From JAZQNF01 sp045641505 (GTDB lineage: Bacteria; Bacillota; Clostridia; Lachnospirales; Bianqueaceae), in assembly GCA_045641505.1 (NCBI GenBank), contig JAZUHB010000121.1:1-33724 (forward strand): a DNA stretch of 33,724 nucleotides, given 5' to 3'. The notes beneath the pieces are model-generated. The model saw only the letters and a list, made by a program, of their open reading frames with translations. It was not told where the DNA came from and searched no databases. Positions 6,586 through 14,745 of this stretch are shown here, one piece after another. How positions within the stretch are numbered: the stretch's first letter is position 1; the number at the start of each line of letters is the position of its first letter. The translations under genes and the position numbers were made by a program.

Positions 6586-9351
6586 TTACACCACGATGCT
6601 CGCCTGGCTGCCGCCGCTCCGGTCCTTGGTGACGACAATCTGCCGGTCAATCCGGTCCTTGAGCTCGGCCACGTGGGAAATGATGCCGATGAGGCGGTTG
6701 CCGTCGGCGAGGCCCAGGAGCGCGGCCATCGCCTGGTCGAGGGACTCGGGGTCCAGCGAGCCGAAGCCCTCGTCGACGAACATCGTGTCGAGCCGCACGC
6801 CGCCGGCCGAGGCCTGGATCTCGTCGGAGAGGCCGAGCGCCAGGGAGAGCGAGGCCTTGAAGGACTCACCGCCGGAGAGGGTCTTGACGCTCCGCTCGCT
6901 GCCGTTGTAGTGGTCGATGACGTCCAGGTCGAGGCCGCTCTGGCTGCGGTTGTTCTCCGCCTCGCGGCGGCGCTTGAGCTCGTACTGGCCGCCGCTCATG
7001 ACCATGAAGCGGGTGTTCGCGCGGGCGATGATGCGGTCGAAATAGGTCATCTGGACGTAGGTCTCGAGCATCACCTTTTCCTTGCCGGAGAGGGTGCCGT
7101 TCGCGGTGGCGGAGAGGGCCTTCAGCCAGACGAGGCGCTGCTCGAGGCGGTCCAGCTCGCCGGATCTGGCGCGGATGCCGTCGAGGGCGCTTCTGTTGGC
7201 GCTGCGGCGGGCGGTCAGGGCGAGGGCGGCGTCGGTCGCGGCGCGGCGCTTGCCGGTGAGGGCGTCCTTGCGCGCGGTCTCGGCGGACTTGTCGACGTCG
7301 CAGGCGGCGGAGAGCTGCTCCGTCAGCTGCGCGATGGCGGCCCTGTGCCCGGCGATGACGGTGTCGGCATCGAGAAGGGCCTTGCGCGCGGCATCGAGAT
7401 CATCCTTCATGCGGCGGACGGTCTCCGTGAGCTCGCGGACGCGGGTTTCAGCCTCGGCCTTGCTGCCGAAGCGGAGGCCGGCGCGGGTCTGCGCGAGCTG
7501 CCCGCTCTTCTCGGCCAGAGAGGCCTTCGCGCCCTCGAGCCGGGCCGCGAGGGCATCGAGCGCGTCCTTCTTCTCCTTGAGGGCGGCCTCGTCCGTCGGG
7601 AGCTGCGCGGTGAGCGTCTTGCGGCGCAGGACCCGAGCGTGGGCGGCGGCGAGGGCTTCGCCGAGCGCGGCGATCTCGTCCCGGACCGCGGTCTCCTCGG
7701 CGGGAAGAAGCCGGTCGGCCTCCTCGGGCGCGAGGCCCTCCCAGAGGGCGCCGACCTGCTTCGCGACGGTATCAGCCTGCGCGCGGGCGGCAGTGTCAGC
7801 CTTGCCGCAGGCCACGCTCTTCTCCTCCGCGTCGGCGCGGGCGGTGTCGGCCGAGGCCTTCGCCTCCTTGAGCTCCGCCTCGGTGGGCGCGCCGGCCGCC
7901 TTATGGGCGGGGCAGGGGTGCGAGAGAGCGCCGCAGACCGGGCAGGGGCTCCCCTCGGTCAGGGTCTCCGCGAGGATGCCCGCCTGGGCGTCCAGGAAGG
8001 CGCGGTTCATCGCGTCATATTCGGCGGAAGCGCGCTCGGAAGCTCCGCGCGCCCGCAGATATTCGTCCTTCAGCCGGACGCGCAGGGCCTCGGCCTCGCG
8101 CGCCGATTTCAGAGCCGCGGCGAGCTCGGCAAGCTTCGTCCGCTTCTCCTGGGCTTTTTCCTTCTGTCCCGCAAGACGGACCTCCTCGGCGTCCGCGTCG
8201 GAGAGGGCCTCGCACTCGGCGCGGCGGTCGGTCAGCGTCTTCTCGTCCGCGGCGTATTCCGCCCGGGCCGTCTCCAGCTGCTCCGTCTGCGCGGCCACGC
8301 TACGTTCGAGCGCGGCAAGCTCGCGGGCGAGGTCGGTCAGCTCGTCGTAGCGGGGATATTCGGCCTCGAGCTGCGCGGCTTCCTTCGCCAGCCGCTCCTG
8401 CTCCGGGGTCTTTGCCTCCTCGGCCGCGAACGCCGCGGCGCGTTTTTCCCGCTCCGCGGTATCGTCGGCAAGCGCCTGACGTTCCCGCGCGAGGGCCAGC
8501 TCCGCCTGTTCGCGGGCCTCGACCTTGCCGAGCCGCGCGCTCACCTCCTCGAGCTCCCGGCCCGCGGCGTCGATCTCCGCCTGAAGCTCAGCGTCCCGCG
8601 CGTCATCCTGCGCGAGAAGCTGCCCAAGCAGCGCGGCCGTCTCCGCGACGGGCAGCTTCCCCTCCTTCGCCTTCCGGATCTCCGGGCCGAGCACATCCGC
8701 GTCGCCGCAGACGATGCCGTCCACGTATTGGCGGATGCTCTGCCGCGCGGCCTCGCACTCGCCCGAGAGCGCCGCGACCTCGCGCTTCAGCCGGTCCTGC
8801 AGCTCCGAAAAGAGTCCGGTCCCGAACAGCTGGCGGAAGATCTTCTTGCGCTCGTCGGTGGACGCGAGGAGCAGCTTCAGGAAGTCGCCCTGGGCGATCA
8901 TCGCGATCTGCAGGAACTGTCCCCGGTCGATGCCCATGATGCCGCGGATGGCCTCATCCACCTCGGACTGCTTCGTGAGGACCCGCCCGTCCGGGAGCGC
9001 AAGCTCCGCGGCGGCATTCTGCGTCGTCGTGCCCTCGCCGCGGGTCTTCGGGCGCTCGTAGGCGGGATTGCGCTTCACGGTGTAGGTCTTGCCGCCGTAG
9101 GAGAAGACCAGCTCCACCTCGGTGGGCGTCTCGGGCGAGGCGTACTTCGAGCGGAACATCGAGGGCTCGCGGTTCGCGCCGCTGGCCTCGCCGTAGAGGG
9201 CGTAGGTGATCGCGTCGAAGACGGTCGTCTTGCCCGCGCCGGTGTCGCCCGTGATCAGATAGAGGCCGCGGCTGCCGAGCCGGTCGAGCTCGAGCACCGT
9301 CCGGCCCGCGTAGGGGCCGAAGGCCGAAAGCGTCAGTTTCAGTGGTCTCAT
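6586..9351 (-). CDS. sbcC: Exonuclease SbcC (Rad50-like ATPase subunit)
   Basis: 921 aa. The N-terminal half-ATPase has the Walker A GDTGAGKT at 35-42. Long Ala/Glu/Lys-rich coiled coils flank a zinc hook, CPVC (C470 and C473), at the middle of the protein. The C-terminal half has the signature LSGGE (825-829) and a Walker B ending in VDEGFGSLD (D860, E861). With SbcD it forms a DNA-end-processing nuclease that opens hairpins and protein-blocked ends. Its ATG overlaps the sbcD stop by 4 nt. The coding sequence is strongly Ala/Glu biased, in line with the GC-rich host, and throws long antisense open frames that are not genes. Confidence 0.97.
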   Translation of the reverse strand: MRPLKLTLSAFGPYAGRTVLELDRLGSRGLYLITGDTGAGKTTVFDAITYALYGEASGANREPSMFRSKYASPETPTEVELVFSYGGKTYTVKRNPAYERPKTRGEGTTTQNAAAELALPDGRVLTKQSEVDEAIRGIMGIDRGQFLQIAMIAQGDFLKLLLASTDERKKIFRQLFGTGLFSELQDRLKREVAALSGECEAARQSIRQYVDGIVCGDADVLGPEIRKAKEGKLPVAETAALLGQLLAQDDARDAELQAEIDAAGRELEEVSARLGKVEAREQAELALARERQALADDTAEREKRAAAFAAEEAKTPEQERLAKEAAQLEAEYPRYDELTDLARELAALERSVAAQTEQLETARAEYAADEKTLTDRRAECEALSDADAEEVRLAGQKEKAQEKRTKLAELAAALKSAREAEALRVRLKDEYLRARGASERASAEYDAMNRAFLDAQAGILAETLTEGSPCPVCGALSHPCPAHKAAGAPTEAELKEAKASADTARADAEEKSVACGKADTAARAQADTVAKQVGALWEGLAPEEADRLLPAEETAVRDEIAALGEALAAAHARVLRRKTLTAQLPTDEAALKEKKDALDALAARLEGAKASLAEKSGQLAQTRAGLRFGSKAEAETRVRELTETVRRMKDDLDAARKALLDADTVIAGHRAAIAQLTEQLSAACDVDKSAETARKDALTGKRRAATDAALALTARRSANRSALDGIRARSGELDRLEQRLVWLKALSATANGTLSGKEKVMLETYVQMTYFDRIIARANTRFMVMSGGQYELKRRREAENNRSQSGLDLDVIDHYNGSERSVKTLSGGESFKASLSLALGLSDEIQASAGGVRLDTMFVDEGFGSLDPESLDQAMAALLGLADGNRLIGIISHVAELKDRIDRQIVVTKDRSGGSQASIVV

Positions 9352-10508
9352 CGGTTCTCACCCTCCTCCCGGATTTTTTCGATCAGGCCGCGCAGGAAGC
9401 GCTCCTGCTCCGCGCTCATCGGCTGATTGTTCTGCAGCTCGTAGAAATCGGCGAAGAGCTCGAGCGGGGATTTGCGCTCCGCCTCGGCGTCGGCGTCGAT
9501 CACGGCGTTCGAGCGGGTGCGCGTGTTGTCATAGTCCAGCTTCATCAGGCGGTGGTAGACGGCGCGGAGCTTGCCGATCGCGTCCGGCACGTCCTCCTCG
9601 TCCGTCAGCGTGAGGTGCGTGTAGTCCTCCTGCCAGGTCGTGTTTTCATAGAAGGCCTTCAGCGTGAGCTCCGCGTAGCTGCCGCGAAGCTCGACGAGAT
9701 CGTGCCGCGGCGTGAGCGGGACGGTGCGGACGGTGACCGCGGCCCCGGCGGAGGGCGCCTCCTTTCCGCCCAGCTCGACCACGGTGACGGATTTCTGGTC
9801 GCGTGCTTCGGAGAAGGAATATTTGAGCGGCGTCCCGCAGTAGCGGATGCGCTCGCTCCCGCAGCTCTGCGGGCTGTGCAGATGTCCCAGCGCCACGTAG
9901 TCGAAGGGCGCGAAGACCTCGGCGTCCACGTTGTCGCTGCCGCCGACGGAGCACTCCTCGGACTCGGAGCGGGCGGCGCCGGTGACGAACTGGTGCGTGA
10001 CCAGGACGCTGCGGCGGGCGGGATCGAGCGGCAGCTGCCCGATGACCCAGCGGAGCGCCTCGGTGTAGGACCCGAGCTCCGCGTCCGCGAAGCGGCGGAT
10101 CTGCGCGGGCTTGAGGAACGGCAGCAGGTAGACGTCCACCGGGCCGAACTCGTCCGTCAGCGTGACCGGCGCGAGCGTCCCGTCGTACACCGGGGACAGA
10201 TGGATGCCGCTCTGGTCCATCAGGCGGCCGCCGAACGCGATGCGCTCCGCCGAATCGTGGTTGCCGCTGATGACGAAGACCTGCAGACCGCGCTTCGCGA
10301 GCGCGACGAGGAAATCGTCGAACAGACGGACCGCCTCCGCGGGCGGGACCGGCTTGTCGTAGACGTCGCCGGCAATGATCACGCCGTCCGGCTGCTCCCG
10401 GTCGACGGTCCCCAGGATCTCCCGGAGAATGTAATCCTGCTCCTCCAGCATGGAGTACTCGTTGACCCGCTTGCCCAGATGGAGATCGGAAAGATGGATG
10501 AATTTCAT
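9348..10508 (-). CDS. sbcD: Exonuclease SbcD (Mre11-like nuclease subunit)
   Basis: 386 aa from ATG at 10508, chosen because the protein then begins with the family MKFIHLSDLHLG and GGAGG lies 6 nt upstream; an upstream in-frame start adds 29 unrelated residues. Metal-binding motifs are SDLH (D8, H10), GDVYD (D48), GNHD (N83, H84), THQF and GHLH. It is the Mn-dependent nuclease partner of SbcC and is first in the sbcDC operon. I saw no convincing promoter between it and the divergent CDF gene, only weak -10 candidates. Confidence 0.96.
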   Translation of the reverse strand: MKFIHLSDLHLGKRVNEYSMLEEQDYILREILGTVDREQPDGVIIAGDVYDKPVPPAEAVRLFDDFLVALAKRGLQVFVISGNHDSAERIAFGGRLMDQSGIHLSPVYDGTLAPVTLTDEFGPVDVYLLPFLKPAQIRRFADAELGSYTEALRWVIGQLPLDPARRSVLVTHQFVTGAARSESEECSVGGSDNVDAEVFAPFDYVALGHLHSPQSCGSERIRYCGTPLKYSFSEARDQKSVTVVELGGKEAPSAGAAVTVRTVPLTPRHDLVELRGSYAELTLKAFYENTTWQEDYTHLTLTDEEDVPDAIGKLRAVYHRLMKLDYDNTRTRSNAVIDADAEAERKSPLELFADFYELQNNQPMSAEQERFLRGLIEKIREEGENR

Positions 10509-10639
10509 GGCTGCCTCCGCAGAATTCGTTGATGCTGTCAGGATAGCGCAGAGGGAGTCCCACATCGGGGACAGATCCTCGGCTTCTTTCCTCAATTTTC
10601 CTCTTTTCGCGGCGGAAAATCAAGCGGAAAGATTGGGCG

Positions 10640-10668
10640 TTGCCCTTCCCCGCGCTTCGTGGTACAAT
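10640..10668 (+). promoter_or_regulatory. Promoter for the CDF exporter
   Basis: TTGCCC (10640-10645), 17-nt spacer, TACAAT (10663-10668). Predicted start of transcription is near 10675, about 65 nt before the CDF gene. Confidence 0.6.
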
Positions 10669-10676
10669 AGGCGAAC

Positions 10677-10745
10677 ATGACACCGTTTTACACGGACGCC
10701 CGCGACGGGCGGCCGCGCTTTTCACAAGATAGGAAAGAAACATGA
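10677..10745 (+). CDS. Possible 22-aa upstream ORF coupled to the CDF gene
   Basis: ATG at 10677 opens 22 codons (MTPFYTDARDGRPRFSQDRK then ET) ending in TGA at 10743-10745, overlapping the CDF start as ATGA. It has no Shine-Dalgarno site and begins within a few nucleotides of the predicted transcription start, so it would have to be translated leaderless. It may be chance; the exact stop-start overlap is the only positive sign. Confidence 0.25.
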   Translation: MTPFYTDARDGRPRFSQDRKET

Positions 10746-11881
10746 AAATTCTCTACAAACTGCTCCGGAAGGATCCCGAAGCCCGCGAGAGCATCATCAC
10801 GGTGACCTCGGGGCTCGGCATCGCGGTCAACCTGCTGCTCGCCGCCGCCAAGGTCATCATCGGCGTGCTGGCCTCCTCCATCGCCATCATTTCCGAAGGT
10901 ATCAACAACTCGGCGGACGTGATGACCGCGGTGCTGACGCTGCTCGGCACGAAGCTGGCCGGCAAGAAGCCGGACGAGAAGCACCCCTTCGGCTACGGCC
11001 GCATCGAGTACCTCACGAGCCTGATCGTCGCGGTGATGATCCTCGTCACCGGCGCCGAGGTGCTCATCAGCTCGGTCAAGCTGATCTTCGAGCCCAATGA
11101 CGAGCTCTCGATCTCGTATCTGTCCCTGGCGATCGTCGCCGTGTCCGCGGTGATCAAGTTCGTCCTCGGCCTCTACACGATCCGCATGGGCAGGAAGGCG
11201 GATTCGCTCGCGCTCGAGGGCGTGGGCGAGGACTGCCGGAACGACGCGTTCGCCTCGATCATCACCATCATCGCCGCGCTGATCTTCCTGATCTTCCGCT
11301 TCTCCGTCGATGCCTACGCCGGTATCCTGACCTCGCTGCTGATCATCAAGGCGGGCTTCGACGTGCTGCGTTCGACCGTTTCCGAGCTGATCGGGCGGCC
11401 GGGCGACGCCGAGCTCGCAGGCCGCATCTACAGCGAGATCCGCTCGACCGAGGGCGTGCTGAACGCGGCCGACATGATGCTCCACAACTACGGCCCCGAT
11501 GCCTACTCCGGCTCCGTGAACGTCGAGATGGACCACGAGATGACCGTCGGCGAGATCTACCAGATCCTCCACAAGCTGCAGCTGCACATCATGCACGAAT
11601 ACGGCGTGACGATGGTCTTCGGCGTCTACGCGGTCGATACCGATCACGAGGAGGTCATGGAGCTCCGCGGCTGCATCGCCGAGTTCGTCCGCGGCCGTGA
11701 CCATGTGAAGAGCTACCACGCCGTCTATCTGGAGCCCGAGACCGAAAAGATCTACTGCGATCTGACCGTCGACTACCAGCTGCACGACTGGGACACGCTC
11801 CGCGCGGACTTCCTGGCGTACATGGCCGAGCACTACCCGGATCAGGAGGTGGAGCTCACCGTCGAGACCGAGTTCGTGTGA
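10742..11881 (+). CDS. Cation diffusion facilitator family metal exporter
   Basis: 379 aa. Transmembrane helices fill about residues 20-205, followed by a cytosolic C-terminal domain longer than usual (about 205-379), which may be two CDF-type ferredoxin-like units. The metal-site motifs are N55xxxD59 in helix 2 (SEGINNSAD) and D164xxxD168 in helix 5 (EDCRNDA). Zinc exporters such as YiiP have DxxxD and HxxxD here; an N/D pair with DxxxD is the pattern described for manganese exporters, so Mn(II) export is the likely role (inference). AGGAAAG precedes the ATG. It is monocistronic, with its own promoter and a bidirectional terminator at 11901-11929. Confidence 0.92.
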   Translation: MKILYKLLRKDPEARESIITVTSGLGIAVNLLLAAAKVIIGVLASSIAIISEGINNSADVMTAVLTLLGTKLAGKKPDEKHPFGYGRIEYLTSLIVAVMILVTGAEVLISSVKLIFEPNDELSISYLSLAIVAVSAVIKFVLGLYTIRMGRKADSLALEGVGEDCRNDAFASIITIIAALIFLIFRFSVDAYAGILTSLLIIKAGFDVLRSTVSELIGRPGDAELAGRIYSEIRSTEGVLNAADMMLHNYGPDAYSGSVNVEMDHEMTVGEIYQILHKLQLHIMHEYGVTMVFGVYAVDTDHEEVMELRGCIAEFVRGRDHVKSYHAVYLEPETEKIYCDLTVDYQLHDWDTLRADFLAYMAEHYPDQEVELTVETEFV

Positions 11882-11900
11882 GGAAAGCGCTTTTCAGACA

Positions 11901-11929
11901 AAAAAAACCCGCCGGTCGGCGGGTTTTTT
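11901..11929. terminator. Bidirectional terminator
   Basis: AAACCCGCC and GGCGGGTTT form a perfect stem with a four-base loop; A- and T-runs on either side serve both the CDF gene (plus) and the PH-domain gene (minus). Confidence 0.85.
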
Positions 11930-11970
11930 CGTGGAAAAATGTTGCGGCGGGACGGATCTTCAGCCGAAGA

Positions 11971-12579
11971 TCAATCCTTGTTCTCGGCTTCCTCGGGCGC
12001 GGCCTCGGTCTCAGCGGTCGCTTCGGCCTCGGCGGGTTCTTCGGCGGCAGGGGCCTCGGCCTCAGGCGCGGCAGCGGGCTCTTCGGCGGCGACAGGCGCG
12101 GGCGCGGGAGCGGCAGCGGCGGCCATGGCAGCGGCGGCGGCAGGCGCGGCGGCGAGGGTGTTCATCAGTCCGCCCTTTTCGTTTGCGGAAAGGATGCGCA
12201 GGTAGGAGGCGACCTCCTTGCAGTTCTTCACGAAGCGCAGCTTGTAGTCCTTCAGCGCGGTGTGGATGGTGAGGTTGCCGTATTTCATGAGGGCATGCTC
12301 GCCGCGGTTGACCGTCACCTCTTCGATGTCAGAGAGGAACACGAGCTCGTTCTTCGGCAGCAGGATGGAGTGCTGGTCGAGCAGGACGATGAGGTTATCC
12401 GGCACGGACAGATACATGAACGCCATGGCGGCAAACAGCAGGAAGACGATCGTCCAGATCCCCAGCAGGAGGTAGTTGTTGTGGGTCAGCTCATGGAGCA
12501 GCCACAGACCGATGGTGAACGTGACGATATAAAACGGGAGGCCGATACCTCTTTTCTTGTAACCGATGACTTCGTTCAT
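11971..12579 (-). CDS. Membrane protein with PH-like domain and Ala/Pro/Glu-rich tail
   Basis: 202 aa, ATG at 12579 with AAGGAG upstream. Two adjacent hydrophobic helices (about 16-30 and 36-56) anchor the protein. Residues about 60-130 look like a bacterial PH-type domain (short alternating strands such as NLIVLLDQHSILLPKNEL, then EEVTVNRGEHALMKYGNLTI and a C-terminal helix). Residues about 138-202 are low-complexity: first Ala/Pro, then Ala/Glu/Pro, strongly acidic. The fold call is from pattern and is tentative. It has its own promoter at 12663-12691. Role unknown; the ABC pair upstream is on the same strand but separated by more than 200 nt. Confidence 0.75.
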   Translation of the reverse strand: MNEVIGYKKRGIGLPFYIVTFTIGLWLLHELTHNNYLLLGIWTIVFLLFAAMAFMYLSVPDNLIVLLDQHSILLPKNELVFLSDIEEVTVNRGEHALMKYGNLTIHTALKDYKLRFVKNCKEVASYLRILSANEKGGLMNTLAAAPAAAAAMAAAAAPAPAPVAAEEPAAAPEAEAPAAEEPAEAEATAETEAAPEEAENKD

Positions 12580-12662
12580 CTTGTAATCTCCTTGGTAAAA
12601 CTTCGGAATGGACGGACAGAAGCCGGGATGCGGCCCGGCGGGATGGCGAATATAGTGTCCTA

Positions 12663-12691
12663 AGTATACGCCATGTTCCGCGCGAAGGCAA
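12663..12691 (-). promoter_or_regulatory. Promoter for the PH-domain gene
   Basis: Minus strand TTGCCT (12691-12686), 17 nt, TATACT (12668-12663), about 85 nt upstream of the gene. A second TATAAT (12711-12706) further upstream lacks a good -35. Confidence 0.65.
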
Positions 12692-12747
12692 GACGGAAAA
12701 GCCGTATTATATGGGTTTTCTGGTGCTTATTATGCGTTGAAAGCCGC

Positions 12748-12780
12748 TTAGGGAAGGTTTTTCGCGAATTTGCAGGTCAT
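12748..12780 (-). CDS. Ten-codon ORF behind a strong ribosome site, possible gene remnant
   Basis: Directly after the ABC permease stop (TAA, 12793-12791) the minus strand reads AAGGAGGTCTCC then ATG, and ends ten codons later (MTCKFAKNLP, TAA at 12750-12748). The Shine-Dalgarno site is as good as any in the window. It may be a micro-peptide, or the start of a third gene whose body has been lost. No similarity is claimed. Confidence 0.35.
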   Translation of the reverse strand: MTCKFAKNLP

Positions 12781-12790
12781 GGAGACCTCC

Positions 12791-13444
12791 TTACAGGTCG
12801 ATCTTTTCGAAAGAGCGGATCGCGCGGCCGAGCGACGCGAGGGTGAGGACCGCGAAGAGGAGCGCGCCGGCGCCCAGCACCGCGAGCTGCGGCCCGATCG
12901 CGTCGAAGCCGAAGGCGTTCAGCCAGCCGAGGCCGGGGAAGTAATGCAGCGCCTCCGCGAGCCCGATGGTCAGCATCGAAACGATGATGAAGCTGATGAA
13001 GGGCCAGCCGAACTTGTAGGCGGTCCGGAAGAAGCCGCCGATGAAGAGCGCGTTGAACTCGCCGAAGATGAGGAGCAGGAAGCCCAGCGCCGCGACGTTC
13101 GCGTTCATCAGCGCGTTGCCGAGGTAGGCAGGGGCGTCCCGGAGGACCGTCATCCGCAGGAGCGCGCAGAGGGCGCAGAGCACGAAGCCGCAGGTCTCGA
13201 TGAAGAGCGCGAAGAGGTACTTGCCCCGGACCGTGTCGGCCTTCGCGACGGGGAGCAGCGCGCTGTAGACCAGGTCGTTCCCCTCGCGGGCGGTCTGGTA
13301 GGACTGGAAGAGCCCGAGGCAGATGAAGAAGCCGGCCAAAAGGACCGGATAGCCGGGCACCAGGAAGAGGAAGCCGGCGGCGAGGAAGAGGTAGCTCAGG
13401 GGCGAGGCGGCGAGCCTCATTTCTTTACGAAGCATTTTCATCAT
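12791..13444 (-). CDS. ABC-2-type transporter permease
   Basis: 217 aa from ATG at 13444, which overlaps the ATPase stop (ATGA). A second ATG follows at once (13441) and could be used. Hydrophobic segments, about six, are spread over residues 15-205, with two close pairs near the N-terminus, a Tyr/Gly-rich segment (TAYKFGWPFISF) before the fifth, and a short charged end. There is no large external domain. Small permeases of this size paired with one ATPase are typical of YtrC/YtrD-like or bacitracin-type exporters. Substrate is unknown. Confidence 0.85.
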   Translation of the reverse strand: MMKMLRKEMRLAASPLSYLFLAAGFLFLVPGYPVLLAGFFICLGLFQSYQTAREGNDLVYSALLPVAKADTVRGKYLFALFIETCGFVLCALCALLRMTVLRDAPAYLGNALMNANVAALGFLLLIFGEFNALFIGGFFRTAYKFGWPFISFIIVSMLTIGLAEALHYFPGLGWLNAFGFDAIGPQLAVLGAGALLFAVLTLASLGRAIRSFEKIDL

Positions 13445-14160
13445 GAGCGGGCCTCCCTTTCCAGACGGAGCACCGTCTCCTCGAGGGTCTCGCCGGGGCG
13501 GCTGAGGGTCTCGCGGAAGCGCTCCTTGGTCTCCGCCGCGATGAGACGTCCGCCGCGGATGTAGAGCACGTCGTCCGCGCACTTTTCGAGATCCGAGGTG
13601 ATGTGGGTCGAGAACAGGATCGCAACGCCGCGGTCCCGAAGCAGCAGGAAGAGGTCCAGCAGCTCGTCGCGCGAGAAGGGATCGAGGCCGCTGGTGGGCT
13701 CGTCGAGGATCAGCACCTCGGCCCTGTGCGACAGGGCGAGCAGCAGGTTGAACTTGACCTTCATGCCCTCGGAGAGCTCGTTCGGCGTCTTCTCCTCGTC
13801 CAGGCCGAAGAGCGTCAGGTACTCGCGGTAGGCCGCATCGTCCCAGTCCGGGAAGAAGGAGGCGGTCACGCGGGCGATCTCGCGGAGCTTCTTCCGCGGG
13901 TAGTAATTGACCGCTCCGGTGGAATAGCCGATGCGGCTCTTGATCTCGGCCTCGTGGCCCGCGAGGGGCAGACCGAAATAGCAGATCTCGCCTCCGTCCG
14001 GGTGAACGAGATTCAGCATGGACTTGATGGTGGTCGTCTTGCCGGCGCCGTTCCGGCCGATGAAGCCGGTGATGCGGCCCGCCTCGAGACCGAAGCTCAG
14101 GCCGTCCAGGCGGAAGGCGGGGTAGACCTTGGTCAGGCCTTCGACGCTTACGATGCTCAT
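13441..14160 (-). CDS. ABC transporter ATP-binding protein (YtrB-like)
   Basis: 239 aa. The start at 14160 is chosen because GGAG lies 8 nt upstream; an in-frame ATG at 14178 lacks any ribosome site. Walker A GRNGAGKT at 35-42, signature LSEGM (129-133, with Glu replacing the usual Gly), Walker B with DEPTSGLD at 153-160 and a switch His in STHIT. No clear Q-loop glutamine is visible in the segment around residues 78-95, as in other YtrB-like subunits. It drives the permease encoded by the overlapping next gene. YtrB systems are often controlled by a GntR-type YtrA repressor; none is present here. Confidence 0.92.
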   Translation of the reverse strand: MSIVSVEGLTKVYPAFRLDGLSFGLEAGRITGFIGRNGAGKTTTIKSMLNLVHPDGGEICYFGLPLAGHEAEIKSRIGYSTGAVNYYPRKKLREIARVTASFFPDWDDAAYREYLTLFGLDEEKTPNELSEGMKVKFNLLLALSHRAEVLILDEPTSGLDPFSRDELLDLFLLLRDRGVAILFSTHITSDLEKCADDVLYIRGGRLIAAETKERFRETLSRPGETLEETVLRLEREARS

Positions 14161-14196
14161 GGGTGTTTCTCCGATCATGATAATACTGATGCTTCC

Positions 14197-14225
14197 ATTA
14201 TAACCGCTTTTTCGGATTTGGACAG
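14197..14225 (-). promoter_or_regulatory. Probable promoter of the ABC-2 operon
   Basis: Minus strand TATAAT (14202-14197) with a weak CTGTCC (14225-14220) 17 nt upstream, about 37 nt before the ATPase ATG. Confidence 0.5.
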
Positions 14226-14301
14226 TACCCCCGCGGCGGGATAGCGAGGGCTAAGGGTGCGAAAGCGGCGGAATGCGCGGCCGGGGCGGCAAACTTTTCT
14301 G

Positions 14302-14330
14302 TTGAACTTTTCCCGGGAAATGCTTAAAAT
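14302..14330 (+). promoter_or_regulatory. Promoter of the small membrane-protein gene
   Basis: TTGAAC (14302-14307), 17-nt spacer, TAAAAT (14325-14330), 33 nt upstream of the ATG at 14364. Confidence 0.65.
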
Positions 14331-14363
14331 TAACAGCATAAAAGCATGAAAGGAGTGATTACC

Positions 14364-14618
14364 ATGAAATTATTCAAAAAACTTTGGCCCACCTGCTTCA
14401 AGATCAAGAAAGGCAACATCGGCAGCTTCCTGATCCAGCTGCTCATCTTCATCGTGATCTGCGTCATCGCCGGCCTGATCATCGGCCTGCTGGGCAATAT
14501 CCTGGGCGGCATCCCGATCGTCGGCGCCCTGATCGGTGTCGTGGGCTCTCTGGTCGGTATCTACGGCTTCATCGGCGTGATCCTCTGCATCCTGAAGGTG
14601 CTGGGCATCGTCAAGTAA
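14364..14618 (+). CDS. Small Gly/Ile-rich membrane protein
   Basis: 84 aa. ATG at 14364 has AAGGAG 8 nt upstream; an ATG 18 nt earlier lies within the ribosome site and is not used. A basic N-terminus (MKLFKKLWPTCFKIKKG) precedes two long glycine-punctuated hydrophobic helices (about 21-45 and 50-80). It has its own good promoter and a terminator, so it is a real single-gene unit and probably well expressed. I do not recognise the family; small stress-induced membrane proteins have a similar make-up, but that is only a resemblance. Confidence 0.8.
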   Translation: MKLFKKLWPTCFKIKKGNIGSFLIQLLIFIVICVIAGLIIGLLGNILGGIPIVGALIGVVGSLVGIYGFIGVILCILKVLGIVK

Positions 14619-14629
14619 GAAGGAAAGCG

Positions 14630-14660
14630 AAAACCCCTGTGCGTGTGCACAGGGGTTTTT
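14630..14660. terminator. Bidirectional terminator
   Basis: AAAACCCCTGTGC (14630-14642) pairs perfectly with GCACAGGGGTTTT (14647-14659) around a four-base loop. It serves the small membrane-protein gene (plus) and the ABC fusion operon (minus). Confidence 0.88.
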
Positions 14661-14745
14661 CTTGTCCGGAAAGTCCGCGACGGAGTTATTAAGGAAAATG
14701 CGGGAAGGATCCGCTTTTGGAAGAACATTGCTCGCCGGAAGAGAA

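Noticed and set aside
6673..9426. 917-codon open frame antisense to sbcC
   Set aside because: It mirrors the Ala/Glu-biased codons of sbcC, has no motif or ribosome site, and sbcC has all its conserved motifs. The same applies to the long antisense frames over pepF, the GH63-like gene and 1-1593.
14161..14178. Earlier start for the YtrB-like ATPase
   Set aside because: No Shine-Dalgarno site precedes the ATG at 14178, while GGAG is well placed for the one at 14160.
14620..14745. Insertion-sequence or attachment-site boundaries of the AT-rich island
   Set aside because: I looked for inverted or direct repeats and transposase remnants at the island edges and found none, so transfer rests on composition only.
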